A stretch of DNA of 64,000 nucleotides from Mesorhizobium sp. WSM3862 (GCF_002294985.1 NZ_NSGE01000006.1:186001-250000), one strand, 5' to 3'. Shown: positions 34,816 through 44,216, counted from the stretch's first letter. Program-made: numbers and translations. The notes: generated by a model not told the origin, from the letters alone.

Positions 34816-36093
34816 TCAGCCGCCTGATTTCGGCACCAGGAGTGGAATAATCCGGTCGCTCTTGGCGACGGCCGGGCGGCCGGAGGCGGCATAGGGGATG
34901 CCGAGCGCGTCCCAGGTCTCGACCAGCGCGTCCTGCAGTTCGGCGATCAGCGCGTCGGAATGGAAGGGTGTCGGCGTGATGCGCAGCCGTTCGGTGCCGC
35001 GCGGCACCGTCGGATAGTTGATCGGCTGGATGTAGATGCCGTGGACGCCAAGCAGGCGGTCGCTCGCCATCTTGCAAAGCTCGGGATCGCCGACCAGCAC
35101 CGGCACGATATGGGTGGCCGATTCCATCACCGGCAGCCCGGCCGCGGCAAGCACCTGCTTGGCCCGCGCTGCCTGGCGCTGCTGGGCGTCGCGCTCGGCC
35201 TGCGAGCGCTTCAAATGCCTGATCGAGGTGGTGGCGGCCGCCGCGATCGCGGGCGGCAGCGCGGTGGTGAAAATGAAGCCCGGCGCATAGGAGCGCACCG
35301 CGTCAATCACAGCGCTCGTACCGGTGATGTAGCCGCCCAGAGTGCCGAAGGCCTTGGCCAGCGTCCCCTCTATGATGTCGATGCGGTCGGCAAGGCCTTC
35401 GCGCTCCGTGATGCCGCCGCCGCGCGCACCATACATGCCGACGGCATGCACCTCGTCGATATAGGTCATGGCGTTGTAGCGCTCGGCGAGCTCGACGATC
35501 TGCTTGATCGGCGCGATGTCGCCGTCCATCGAATAGACGCTTTCGAAGACGATCAGCTTGGCGCGCTCGCGTCCTGCCGCCTGCAGCAGGCTTTCCAGAT
35601 GCGCAACGTCGTTGTGGCGGAAGATCTTCTTCTCGGCCCCGGAACGCCGCACGCCTTCGATCATCGAGGCATGGTTCAACTCGTCCGAGATGAGCAGGCA
35701 GTTGGGCAAGAGCCTGGCGATGGTCGAGATCGAGGCTTCGTTGGAAACGAAACCGGAGGTGAAGACCAGCGCCGCCTCCTTGTCGTGCAGGTCGGCGAGC
35801 TCATGCTCCAGCTCGACCAGCGGGTTGGACGTGCCGGAAATGTTGCGGGTGCCGCCGGCGCCCGAGCCCATCCGGCCCGCCGCGTTCTGGAAGGCGGCGA
35901 TGACGTCCGGATTCTGGCCCATGCCGAGATAGTCGTTGGAGCACCAGACGGTGATTTCCTGGGCGCGACCGTTGGAGCGCCAGATGGCGCGTGGAAACTT
36001 GCCCACGATGCGCTCGAGGTCGGCGAAAACGCGGTAGCGCCGCTCGGCATGGAGCTGGTCGATCGCGTCTTCGAAGAACCGCTGGTAGTTCAT
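34816..36093 (-). CDS. hemA: 5-aminolevulinate synthase
   Basis: Condenses glycine and succinyl-CoA to 5-aminolevulinate, the first step of tetrapyrrole synthesis by the Shemin route used by alphaproteobacteria. The 425-residue PLP enzyme has VWCSNDYLGMGQNP, the glycine-rich GSGAGGTRNISGT, TYIDEVHAVGMYG and the lysine motif EGTLAKAFGTLGGYI. Length and sequence are typical. The 281 bases upstream (to galE) contain no gene; promoter elements are not clear there. Confidence 0.97.
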   Translation of the reverse strand: MNYQRFFEDAIDQLHAERRYRVFADLERIVGKFPRAIWRSNGRAQEITVWCSNDYLGMGQNPDVIAAFQNAAGRMGSGAGGTRNISGTSNPLVELEHELADLHDKEAALVFTSGFVSNEASISTIARLLPNCLLISDELNHASMIEGVRRSGAEKKIFRHNDVAHLESLLQAAGRERAKLIVFESVYSMDGDIAPIKQIVELAERYNAMTYIDEVHAVGMYGARGGGITEREGLADRIDIIEGTLAKAFGTLGGYITGTSAVIDAVRSYAPGFIFTTALPPAIAAAATTSIRHLKRSQAERDAQQRQAARAKQVLAAAGLPVMESATHIVPVLVGDPELCKMASDRLLGVHGIYIQPINYPTVPRGTERLRITPTPFHSDALIAELQDALVETWDALGIPYAASGRPAVAKSDRIIPLLVPKSGG

Positions 36094-36374
36094 GTCGGCT
36101 TCCCAATTTTGCGCCGGATCATAGTCACGGGCCTATGTTACGTCCACCGCGCCGCACCGGTCAAAATGCCACGCCCCGCGCCTGTTCCTAACGATGCCGG
36201 ATCATGGCCTATTCCCGGGGATGTGAACCAGCTTTGTTTCGGTACGATGCCTCGGGCAGGCGGAACTGTTACAGACTTAACACTAAAATGGGAGGCTAAT
36301 GGGCTTACGGCGGGGTTTCCAGCATGGCGGCTGTTGAGACAGTTTCCGATAAATCTTGATCAGCGAGGTAAGCG

Positions 36375-37370
36375 ATGACGGTTTTGGTGACGGGCGGTGC
36401 CGGCTATATCGGCAGCCACATGGTCTGGGAGCTTTTGGACGCTGGCGAAAGCGTCGTCGTGCTCGACAGGCTTTCCACCGGCTTCGAATGGGCGGTGGCG
36501 CCGGAGGCGAAGCTCGTCGTCGGCGACGTCGCCGATCGCGATCTGGTCGGCCGGATCATCCGGGAAAACAAGGTCGACGCCATCATCCATTTCGCCGGCT
36601 CGATCGTGGTGCCGGAATCGGTCGCCGATCCGCTCGGCTATTACGAGAACAACACCTGCAAGACACGCGCGCTGATCGAAACCGCCGTGCGCGAGGGCGT
36701 GCCACATTTCATCTTCTCGTCCACCGCGGCAGTCTATGGCGGCGCAGGGCTGGAGCCGGTGCGTGAGGACGCGCGGCTGGCGCCGGAATCCCCTTACGGC
36801 CTCTCCAAGCTGATGAGCGAGTGGATGCTGCGGGATGCCGCGATTGCGCACGACATCCGCTATACGGCGCTGCGCTATTTCAATGTCGCCGGCGCCGATC
36901 CCAAGGGCCGCACCGGACAGTCGACGCCCGGCGCCACGCATCTGATCAAGGTCGCCTGCGAGACGGCGCTCGGCAAGCGGCCATTCATGCAGGTCTTCGG
37001 CAAGGACTATCCGACACCGGACGGCACCTGCATCCGCGACTACATCCATGTGAGCGATCTGGCGGCGGCGCACCGGTTGGCACTGCAGCGGCTGCGCGAT
37101 GGCGGGGAGAGCCTCGTCGCCAATTGCGGCTACAGCCACGGCTATTCGGTGCTGGAAGTGATCGACAGCGTGCGCCGCGCCTTCGGGCATGATTTCGACG
37201 TTCGCATGGGTGCGCGACGGCCGGGCGACGCCGCCGCCGTGGTCGCCAATTCCGATCTTGCCCGCAAGGAGTTCGGCTGGACGCCGCAGCGCGACGATCT
37301 CGACCAGATCGTCAAGGACGCGCTGGCCTGGGAACGCATCCTGACGACCAAGAACTCCGTTCGAAACTAA
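36375..37370 (+). CDS. galE: UDP-glucose 4-epimerase
   Basis: Extended short-chain dehydrogenase that interconverts UDP-glucose and UDP-galactose for exopolysaccharide and LPS synthesis. The 331-residue protein has the NAD motif TGGAGYIGS near the N-terminus, HFAGSIVVPESV, the catalytic STAAVYGG with YGLSK, RYFNVAGADP and the sugar-binding RDYIHVSDLAAAH. The ATG at 36375 follows GAGGTAAGCG. A palindromic repeat begins on the base after its stop. Confidence 0.94.
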   Translation: MTVLVTGGAGYIGSHMVWELLDAGESVVVLDRLSTGFEWAVAPEAKLVVGDVADRDLVGRIIRENKVDAIIHFAGSIVVPESVADPLGYYENNTCKTRALIETAVREGVPHFIFSSTAAVYGGAGLEPVREDARLAPESPYGLSKLMSEWMLRDAAIAHDIRYTALRYFNVAGADPKGRTGQSTPGATHLIKVACETALGKRPFMQVFGKDYPTPDGTCIRDYIHVSDLAAAHRLALQRLRDGGESLVANCGYSHGYSVLEVIDSVRRAFGHDFDVRMGARRPGDAAAVVANSDLARKEFGWTPQRDDLDQIVKDALAWERILTTKNSVRN

Positions 37371-37435
37371 GCAGTTCAGGAAAGTGTGTGGCGGTTGGGT
37401 TCGGCGACTTCGCCGTAGCCTTCATCCGGAATTGC
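37371..37435. repeat. Structured palindromic repeat, copy 1 (after galE)
   Basis: The outer arms GCAGTTCAGGA (37371-37381) and TCCGGAATTGC (37425-37435) pair over 10 of 11 positions. An inner hairpin GGCG-ACTT-CGCC lies at 37403-37414. The last 35 bases match a second copy after dctA (57100-57135) with three substitutions and one indel, and two of the substitutions restore a base pair in the inner hairpin. The ends resemble a dispersed Mesorhizobium palindrome from memory. Confidence 0.75.
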
Positions 37436-37551
37436 GTAAATGACACTGACCTGTTGGGCCAAGGGCTCGTCCGGCGCTTTTAGACGCGGTATTGAGGCTC
37501 ATGCGGCGGTACGCCGAAGGCGCACTTTTTGAATGAGCCTTGAGGGACGGC

Positions 37552-38808
37552 ATGAAGGTCTTGGTGCTCGGCGCCGGCGTGGTTGGCACGGCGGCCGCCT
37601 ACTATCTGGCTAAAGACGGTCATGAAGTGACGGTGATCGAGCGCCATGAGGCAGCGGCGCGCGGCACCAGCCAGTCGAACGCCGGCCTGGTCTCGCCGGG
37701 CGACGCCACCGCCTGGGCCTCGCCGGCGGCGCTGAAGACCTTTTTGCGCGCGCTCTGGAACCATGACCTCGGCATCAAGGTCCGGCTGCGCCTCGATCCG
37801 TATTTCTATGCCTGGAGCCTGCGCTTCCTGCGCGAATGCACCGTAGCGCGCCTGCGCGCCAACACCGACGTCAAGCTGAGGCTCGCGCTCTATTCGCGCG
37901 ACTGCATCAATGCGCTCTCGGAGGCGACCGGCATCCACTACGACGAACGCAAGAAAGGCATCCTCTACTTCTTCCGCTCGCAGAAAAGCTTCGACACCGG
38001 CACCGACAATTACCGCTATCTCGGCGAGCACGGCCTACCGATCGAGATCGTCGGCCGCGACCGCCTAGCCGAGCTAGAGCCGGGCCTTGCCGGCGTGAAG
38101 GACAAGATCGCCGGCGGCATCTATTCGCCGATCGACCAGACCGGCGATTCCAAGCAATTCGTCGACAAGCTCGCCGCCTATGCGGCCGAGAAGCTTGGCG
38201 TCAGGTTCCTGTTCGGCACGACAATCGAGGGTCTCGACATCGAGGGCGACCGGGTGCGAGCCGTGATGACCTCGGCCGGACCGGTTGCGGGCGACGCCGT
38301 CGTCATCTCGATGGGACCCGAAAGCGGCCTGTTCGGCCGCCGCTACGGCATCGACCTGCCCGTCTACCCGGTGAAGGGCTACACCGTGACCGTCCCGCTC
38401 GATGACGAGAGCAAGGGCCCGACCATGGGCGGCGCCGACGAGGACCGGCTGATCGGCTATTCGAGGCTGGGCAACCGGCTGCGGATGTCCTCGACGGCGG
38501 AATTCATAGGCTTCGATCGCAGCTTCAAGCCGCGTGATTTCAGAACCATCCTGGAAACCGGCAAGGACCTGTTCCCGGGCGCCTTCGACGAGAAGAAGGC
38601 GCTGCTTTGGGCAGGCCTGAGGCCGATGATGCCGAGTTCCGTGCCCATCTTCGGTCAGGCGAAATACCGCAACCTCTATCTCGACACCGGCCACGGCCAT
38701 CTCGGCTGGACCATGGCTTGCGGCTCGGGAAAATTCCTGTCCGACCTCGTCGCCGGCCGCAAGCCGGAGATCGATCCGCAAGGGTTGCTTTACGCGACAT
38801 CGGGCTGA
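37552..38808 (+). CDS. dadA: D-amino acid dehydrogenase
   Basis: FAD-dependent oxidoreductase of the DAO/DadA family that oxidises D-amino acids to 2-oxo acids and feeds electrons to the respiratory chain. The 418-residue protein has the dinucleotide-binding motif VLVLGAGVVGTAAAYYLAK, the DadA signature SQSNAGLVSPGDATAWASP, YPVKGYTVTVPL and the C-terminal DTGHGHLGWTMACGSG. The ATG at 37552 follows GAGGGA. Unlike many operons, no alanine racemase (dadX) is adjacent. It is convergent with rhaK. Confidence 0.93.
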   Translation: MKVLVLGAGVVGTAAAYYLAKDGHEVTVIERHEAAARGTSQSNAGLVSPGDATAWASPAALKTFLRALWNHDLGIKVRLRLDPYFYAWSLRFLRECTVARLRANTDVKLRLALYSRDCINALSEATGIHYDERKKGILYFFRSQKSFDTGTDNYRYLGEHGLPIEIVGRDRLAELEPGLAGVKDKIAGGIYSPIDQTGDSKQFVDKLAAYAAEKLGVRFLFGTTIEGLDIEGDRVRAVMTSAGPVAGDAVVISMGPESGLFGRRYGIDLPVYPVKGYTVTVPLDDESKGPTMGGADEDRLIGYSRLGNRLRMSSTAEFIGFDRSFKPRDFRTILETGKDLFPGAFDEKKALLWAGLRPMMPSSVPIFGQAKYRNLYLDTGHGHLGWTMACGSGKFLSDLVAGRKPEIDPQGLLYATSG

Positions 38809-38893
38809 GACGATCGGTGCGCAAGTTGCCACTGGCCTATGTCGGCGCTGGTCGGCGCGACCTGTCAAATTGTGTCAAATACCATGGCGCGGA

Positions 38894-40258
38894 TCATGTC
38901 CCGACAACCCGCTGCCACGCTCGCGCGCAATCGTGCCAAGCCGGATCTGCGGGTGGCTCGGTCCGCTCGCCTTTGCTCATTGCGGTAGCGCCGTCTGACG
39001 CCAGCAGTGCCGCGCCGATGCTCGTTCCTGTCGACGTCTCCGACGCAATGACAGCCCGTCCCGTTGCCGCCGCCAGCATGCGGATGAAAAGCGGGTTCCG
39101 CGCAAAGGGCCCTTCGACCGTCGTCCGCCCGTCGCCGCCAATCAACTCCAGGCAGGTCGCGGTCATCAGCGCGAGATAGAACGAGATCGCGGCGAAGCGC
39201 TGGCCGGGGGGCAAGCCCTCGGCGTTGACCCATTGCGCGGCGCGGTGAGGGAATGGCCCGGAGCCTTGTTGGGTTGACGGCAGAAGCGATGCTTTTCGTG
39301 CCAGCACGGCGGCAACATCGGCCTCGGTCCAGTCCTGCGCCTGGCCTTCAGTCAGCAGCGAAAACTCGCGTCCACCCATGAAGCGCGCCGACGGCACGGG
39401 ATGGCCCTGCGCATTGACATTGACCAGCGTGTCGCGCGCCGCATCGAGCTCGACCTTCTTGCCGCCGACCGCCATCGAGACCACCCATGTGCCGGTCGAG
39501 ACGACGGAGAAGGGCGGCCGATCGGAGAACAGATGCGGGAGCAGCGAAGCGTTGGAGTCGTGCAGGCCGCAGAATACGGGAGTCGCGGGGTCGAGCCCTG
39601 TCAGTCGGGCAATCGCCGGCAGGATCGATCCGAGCCTGTCCTTCGCCCGACGCACGGGCGCCATCAGCGGACGCCAGCCCATCCTGTCGACCAGCGAGGA
39701 ATAGTCGGACGTCCAGGGGTTCCACAGATCGGTGTGGCAGCCCAGCGATGTCACTTCGTTGGCGGCCACGCCGGTCAGCCGCAGCGCCCAATATTGCGGG
39801 TACATCAGGATCGCGGCGGACTTGGCGAATTCCACTGGAAAGCGCTTTTGCTGCCAGAAGAATTGCGCGCCGAGATTAAGGCCGATGGGCAACCGCGGCG
39901 TGCCTGTTTCGGCGAAGGGAGCGCGTACGGCGTCGTAGTCGGCCGCAAGCTGGTCGGGGCCGTCGAATTCATAGTCGAGCACCGGCAGCACCAGTTCGCC
40001 GGCGGCGTCGACCAGCGCCCCGGTCGCGCCATGCGTGGTGATCGAGATCGCATCGATCCGCCGCTCGCGGTTGATATCGGCGAGGCTGTTCAGGATGAAC
40101 GTCCACAGCGCCTCGACATCGTGATGCGGGTAGGGCGCCTGCCAAACGGGCGCGTTCGCGGTGCGGCGCAGCGCTATCTCGCTCGGCGTCGTGAGCTCGA
40201 CCAGCGCCACCTTGGCGTTGGTCTTGCCGATATCGATGACGGCGACGTGGCGGATCAT
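38894..40258 (-). CDS. rhaK: L-rhamnulose kinase RhaK (FGGY family)
   Basis: Phosphorylates L-rhamnulose in rhamnose catabolism. In Rhizobium leguminosarum RhaK is also known to be needed for activity of the rhamnose ABC transporter. The 454-residue FGGY kinase has the N-terminal phosphate motif AVIDIGKTNAKVALVE, the middle LHDSNASLLPH and STGTWVVSMA, and the C-terminal ADP region. It is the last gene of rhaSTPQMK and overlaps rhaM by four bases. It differs from the E. coli RhaB class, as is usual for rhizobial enzymes. Confidence 0.92.
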   Translation of the reverse strand: MIRHVAVIDIGKTNAKVALVELTTPSEIALRRTANAPVWQAPYPHHDVEALWTFILNSLADINRERRIDAISITTHGATGALVDAAGELVLPVLDYEFDGPDQLAADYDAVRAPFAETGTPRLPIGLNLGAQFFWQQKRFPVEFAKSAAILMYPQYWALRLTGVAANEVTSLGCHTDLWNPWTSDYSSLVDRMGWRPLMAPVRRAKDRLGSILPAIARLTGLDPATPVFCGLHDSNASLLPHLFSDRPPFSVVSTGTWVVSMAVGGKKVELDAARDTLVNVNAQGHPVPSARFMGGREFSLLTEGQAQDWTEADVAAVLARKASLLPSTQQGSGPFPHRAAQWVNAEGLPPGQRFAAISFYLALMTATCLELIGGDGRTTVEGPFARNPLFIRMLAAATGRAVIASETSTGTSIGAALLASDGATAMSKGERTEPPADPAWHDCARAWQRVVGT

Positions 40259-40569
40259 GCCATATGGAACATGGTTTCCAGCGGCACCGCCACCGGCTCA
40301 TTGTCGGGTTTGGTTTCCATGAGGTCGGCCATATGCGCCCACCAGCGCTGCATCACAGGATGTTTCGGCAGGTCGGCCATGCCGTGATCGTCGCGCCGCC
40401 ACAGCACGCCGAAGAGGATGCTGGTCTCCTCGTCGAGATGGATCGAATAGTCGGAGACGCCGGCATCTCTCAGCAGCTCCGCCAGCTCAGGCCAGATCTC
40501 GTCATGGCGGCGCTTGTACTCGGCCTTCATGCCGGGATTGAGCTTCATCTTGAAGGCGTGTTTCTCCAT
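40255..40569 (-). CDS. rhaM: L-rhamnose mutarotase
   Basis: Interconverts alpha- and beta-L-rhamnose so that the sugar enters the isomerase step. The 104-residue protein has the family features: AFKMKLNPGMKAEYKRRHDE near the N-terminus, SDYSIHLDEETSILFGVLW and WWAHMADLMETKPDNEP. The gene is called rhaU in Rhizobium leguminosarum. Its start overlaps the rhaQ stop by one base (TGATG) and its stop overlaps the rhaK start by four, showing tight coupling. Confidence 0.95.
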   Translation of the reverse strand: MEKHAFKMKLNPGMKAEYKRRHDEIWPELAELLRDAGVSDYSIHLDEETSILFGVLWRRDDHGMADLPKHPVMQRWWAHMADLMETKPDNEPVAVPLETMFHMA

Positions 40570-41570
40570 CAGGCGAAACGTCCTTCGCGCAGCCGCCGCC
40601 AGACGATCGGCAGCGCAATGACGATGATCAGCAGCAGGCCGATGAAGATCGACATGACGATGCCGGGCACGTTGAGCAGGCCGAGGCCGAAGGTCACCAG
40701 CCCCATGATGAAGGCGGCAAGAACCACGCCGAGGATGCTGCCGGCGCCGCCGAGGATCGACACACCTCCCAGCACCACCATGGTGATGGCCTCCAGCTCA
40801 TAGCCCTGCGCGATCGACGGCCTTGTCGAGCCGAGCCGCGACGTGATCAGCACCGAGGCGATGCCCGACATCAGCCCGGTGAGGCAAAACAGGATGAATT
40901 TGATGCGGTCGACGCGCACACCGGAGAACTGGCAGGCGACCGGATTGTTGCCAATGGCAAAGACGCGCCGGCCGAAGCTCGTGCGATGCAGCACGAACCA
41001 GTAGACCAGCGCCGCGAAAAGGAACAACGCCAGCTCGAACGAGAAGACCCACCAGACATAACCCTGGCCGAAGAAGGCGAAAGTCTCCGGATATCCCTTA
41101 TAGGCCTTGTCGCCGAGGATGATGAAGGCGATGCCGCGAAACAGGCTCATCGTGCCGATGGTGACGACGATGGAAGGCAGGCCGAGCCTGGTGACGAGCA
41201 ATCCGTTGAAGGCGCCGCAGCCGAGCCCGACGGCGATGCCGATCGCGACCAGCACCGGCGTGCCGGCGCCCGCCTGCGCCGCCATGCCCATCATCGTCGA
41301 AGCGAGCGCGACAATCGCGGCAACCGACAGGTCGATCTCGCCCGAGATGATCAGCAGCGCCATTGCAAGCGCAATCAGGCCCTTTTCGGTGAAGTTGAAG
41401 GTCAGATCCGAGAGCGACCACGGGTCGAGGAAATAGGGCGAGGCGAAGCTGTTCACCGCGAAGATGAGGATCGCGATGACTACGAGCAGTGCCTCCCAGG
41501 AAAAGATCGCCGAAGAAAGCGGCTTGTCGAGCCGGTCGGGGATATGGCGCGGGGCAGGGGTGTCGGTCAT
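40569..41570 (-). CDS. rhaQ: Rhamnose ABC transporter permease RhaQ
   Basis: Inner-membrane permease of 333 residues in the ribose/rhamnose (RbsC-like) family, with about nine to ten helices. It contains LLIISGEIDLSVAAIVAL, GLPSIVVTIGTMSLFRGIA, RRVFAIGNNPVACQFSGV and YELEAITMVVLGGVSILGG. The ATG at 41570 sits in a four-base overlap with the rhaP stop; the longer frame upstream is only antisense-like read-through of rhaP. It pairs with RhaP to form the membrane channel. Confidence 0.94.
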   Translation of the reverse strand: MTDTPAPRHIPDRLDKPLSSAIFSWEALLVVIAILIFAVNSFASPYFLDPWSLSDLTFNFTEKGLIALAMALLIISGEIDLSVAAIVALASTMMGMAAQAGAGTPVLVAIGIAVGLGCGAFNGLLVTRLGLPSIVVTIGTMSLFRGIAFIILGDKAYKGYPETFAFFGQGYVWWVFSFELALFLFAALVYWFVLHRTSFGRRVFAIGNNPVACQFSGVRVDRIKFILFCLTGLMSGIASVLITSRLGSTRPSIAQGYELEAITMVVLGGVSILGGAGSILGVVLAAFIMGLVTFGLGLLNVPGIVMSIFIGLLLIIVIALPIVWRRLREGRFA

Positions 41571-42544
41571 GCCGCTTCCGCCTTTCTGAGGATGATGCGA
41601 CCCTGCCGGCGCTCGCCGCGCGCGTTGAGCACCACGGCCAGGATGATGGCGCTGCCGGAGATCGCCATCTGCCAGAAGGGCGAGATGTTGATGACCGGCA
41701 GCGCGTTGGAGATGATGCCGAGGAAGAGCGCGCCGAGCACCGCGCCGCCGACCGAGCCAATGCCGCCGGCGATCGAGATGCCGCCGATGACGCAGGCGGC
41801 GATGATGTTGAGCTCGTAGCCGTTGGCGACTTCGACCGAGGCGATCACGTAGCGCGAGATCCATAAGTACCCGGCTAGCCCGCCGATCATGCCGGAAATG
41901 CAGAAGACGATGAACTTGGTGCGGCCGACATCGATGCCGGCATAGACCGAGGCGGTCGGGTTGACGCCGATGGCATAGATCGAGCGGCCGATCTGCGTGC
42001 GCGTCATCGCCAGAAAGAACAGCGCAATGACGAAAAGCGCGATCCACGACAGGACCGGCAGGCCGAGGAAGGCGGCGCGCTGGAAGTTGATGAAGTCGGG
42101 GCTCATCTGGTCGGCATTGACCCAGGCGCCGCCGGAGACGACGAAGGTGGCGCCGCGATAGATGGTGAGCGTGCCGAGCGTGACCACGATGGACGGGATA
42201 TTCAGCCGCCACACCAGGAAGCCGTTGATGGCGCCGAGTAGGAGGCCGACAAGCAGTGCGATGACGATCAGCACCGGGATCGGGATCGCCGGATGGGCAG
42301 CGTTGAGCATCGCCACCACCATGCCGGTGAAGCAGAGGTTGGACGCCATCGACAGATCGATCGAGCGCGTCAGGATCACCACCATCTGGCCGAGCGCCAG
42401 GATCATCAGGATCGAGGTGTCATTGAACACCTGGCGCAGATTGGCCGGATCGGCAAAACCGGGGAAGCGGGTCGAGATCAGCCCGATCAGCAGGACGATG
42501 CCGGCGAGCAGCCAGATCTCGCGGTATTTGAGAAAATTCTTCAT
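41567..42544 (-). CDS. rhaP: Rhamnose ABC transporter permease RhaP
   Basis: Second permease of the rhamnose importer, 325 residues and about nine helices. It has VVILTRSIDLSMASNLCF, NIPSIVVTLGTLTIYRGA, GRSIYAIGVNPTASVYAG and YELNIIAACVIGGISIAGG. It is homologous to RhaQ, so the transporter is a heterodimer as in other rhizobia. It is coupled to rhaT and rhaQ by four-base overlaps at both ends. Confidence 0.94.
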   Translation of the reverse strand: MKNFLKYREIWLLAGIVLLIGLISTRFPGFADPANLRQVFNDTSILMILALGQMVVILTRSIDLSMASNLCFTGMVVAMLNAAHPAIPIPVLIVIALLVGLLLGAINGFLVWRLNIPSIVVTLGTLTIYRGATFVVSGGAWVNADQMSPDFINFQRAAFLGLPVLSWIALFVIALFFLAMTRTQIGRSIYAIGVNPTASVYAGIDVGRTKFIVFCISGMIGGLAGYLWISRYVIASVEVANGYELNIIAACVIGGISIAGGIGSVGGAVLGALFLGIISNALPVINISPFWQMAISGSAIILAVVLNARGERRQGRIILRKAEAA

Positions 42545-44034
42545 GCCGCGATCCCCGCTGCGGTCCTGACCAGCGTCTCGGCGTCGAGGCCTTTGTTGTC
42601 GTAGGTGGCCGCGATACGGCCTTCACGCATGACGACGACCCGGTCGGACATGCCGAGGATTTCCGGCAATTCCGAGGAGACCATGATCACCGATAGCCCC
42701 TGCGCCACCAGCTCGGCCATGAAGCCGTGCACGGCGGCTTTGGAGCCGATGTCGATACCCTTGGTCGGCTCGTCGAGGATGATCACCTTCGGCGTCGTCG
42801 CCAGCCATTTGGCGATGACCACCTTCTGCTGGTTGCCGCCGGAAAGCGTGCCGACATCCTGGCTGAGCGACGAGGCGCGCAGGTCCAGCCGCTCGGTGTA
42901 GGAGCGGGCAAGTGAGAATTCTTCCGCCAGCTTGAGCACACCGGATTTCGAGGTGCGCGCAAGCGAAGGCAGGGATACGTTCTGAAAGATCGGCAGGCCG
43001 ATGACGACACCCTGCTTGCCGCGCTCTTCCGGCACATAGACGATGCCGGCCTCGATCGAATCCGCCGCCGATTTCGGCGCGATTGAGTTGCCGTCCAGCG
43101 AAATCGTGCCGCGGCTGGTGCGCGTAATGCCGGCGATCGCCTGCATCACCTCGCTGCGGCCGGCACCGACGAGGCCATAGAAGCCGAGGATTTCGCCCTT
43201 GCGCAATTCGAAGCCGATATCGTCGAACTCGGTCGGGTGCGACAGGCCGGAGACCGACAGCACCGGAGCGCCGATCTTCGGCTCGCGCTGCGGAAAGATG
43301 TGGTCGACGTTGCGGCCGACCATCATACGCACGATCTCGTTCTGGCCGGTGTCCTTGAGCAGGCCTTCGCCCACCATCTCGCCGTCGCGGAAGACGGTGT
43401 AGCGGTCGGCGATGCGGTAGATCTCGTCGAACTTGTGGCTGATGAAGAGCACCGCCTTGCCTTCGCTCTTCAGGAATTCGATCAAGAGGAAAAGTTCCTC
43501 GATCTCCTTCATCGAAAGTGCGGCGGTCGGCTCGTCCATGATGACGATGCGCGCGTCGATGGACATGGCGCGTGCCACCGCCACCAGATGCTTGTTGGCG
43601 ATGCCGAGGTCCTTCAGCCGAGCATCGGCGTCGATGTGGCCGGCGCGCATCGTCTCCAGCACCTCGCGCGCATTTTTGCGCATGGTGCGCCAGTCGATGG
43701 TGCCGAAGCGGGTGCGCGGCGCATGGCCGAGGAAGATGTTTTCGGCGACCGAAAGGTCGTCGAACAGCACCGTCTCCTGATGGATGGCGGTGATGCCGTG
43801 GCCGAAGGCGGCATGCGCGCTGGGCAGCGTCGTGGCCTGGCCGTCGATGCTGATTTCGCCGGCGTCGGGCTGGTAGATGCCGGTCATGATCTTGACCAGC
43901 GTCGACTTGCCGGCGCCGTTCTCGCCGATCAGCGCCGTCACCTGTCCGGGATAGAGCGACAGGCTGACATTGTGCAGCGCCCGAACGCCCGGAAAACTCT
44001 TGGAGATGCCTGAGAGCGTCAGGCGCGGGGCCAC
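42541..44034 (-). CDS. rhaT: Rhamnose ABC transporter ATP-binding protein RhaT
   Basis: Two-domain sugar-importer ATPase of about 497 residues. The first domain has GENGAGKST, the signature region and IVIMDEPTAALS. The second has LVGAGRSEVMQ, LSGGNQQKVVIAKWL and IILDEPTKGIDIGSK. The start is uncertain. GTG 44034, behind GAGGGTAAA, gives the usual short family N-terminus before RLTLSGISKSFPG. ATG 44097 adds 21 residues rich in Pro, His and Arg that are encoded by a palindromic repeat element. It follows rhaS in the operon across that repeat. Confidence 0.93.
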   Translation of the reverse strand: MAPRLTLSGISKSFPGVRALHNVSLSLYPGQVTALIGENGAGKSTLVKIMTGIYQPDAGEISIDGQATTLPSAHAAFGHGITAIHQETVLFDDLSVAENIFLGHAPRTRFGTIDWRTMRKNAREVLETMRAGHIDADARLKDLGIANKHLVAVARAMSIDARIVIMDEPTAALSMKEIEELFLLIEFLKSEGKAVLFISHKFDEIYRIADRYTVFRDGEMVGEGLLKDTGQNEIVRMMVGRNVDHIFPQREPKIGAPVLSVSGLSHPTEFDDIGFELRKGEILGFYGLVGAGRSEVMQAIAGITRTSRGTISLDGNSIAPKSAADSIEAGIVYVPEERGKQGVVIGLPIFQNVSLPSLARTSKSGVLKLAEEFSLARSYTERLDLRASSLSQDVGTLSGGNQQKVVIAKWLATTPKVIILDEPTKGIDIGSKAAVHGFMAELVAQGLSVIMVSSELPEILGMSDRVVVMREGRIAATYDNKGLDAETLVRTAAGIAA

Positions 44035-44202
44035 TTTACCCTCGCCCTCGCGGGGAGGGTCGCGAACAACGTGAGCGGGATGGGGGTTGTCTAGCATATC
44101 AAGTTAAGGTCCTGGTGCATGGAAGCGTCGTCACCTCCACCCCGTCTCGCCAGTTTTGCTTCGCGACACCGCCTCGCCGACCCTCCCCGCAAGGGGGAGG
44201 GT
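44034..44202. repeat. Compound palindromic repeat between rhaS and rhaT
   Basis: Two GC hairpins bracket the region: ACCCTC (44038-44043)/GAGGGT (44055-44060), and ACCCTCCCC (44180-44188)/GGGGAGGGT (44194-44202) with loop GCAAG. The intervening DNA has no gene except the possible 5' extension of rhaT. It is inserted after the binding-protein gene, where hairpins commonly protect the upstream mRNA. It resembles the CCCTCCCC palindromes found elsewhere in this window. Confidence 0.7.
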
Positions 44203-44216
44203 GCAAGCTCCTCAGA

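Noticed and set aside
36294..36332. Tiny frame with GGGAGG upstream in the hemA-galE spacer
   Set aside because: It encodes only 12 residues with no support. It may be chance or a leader, so it was not listed as a gene.
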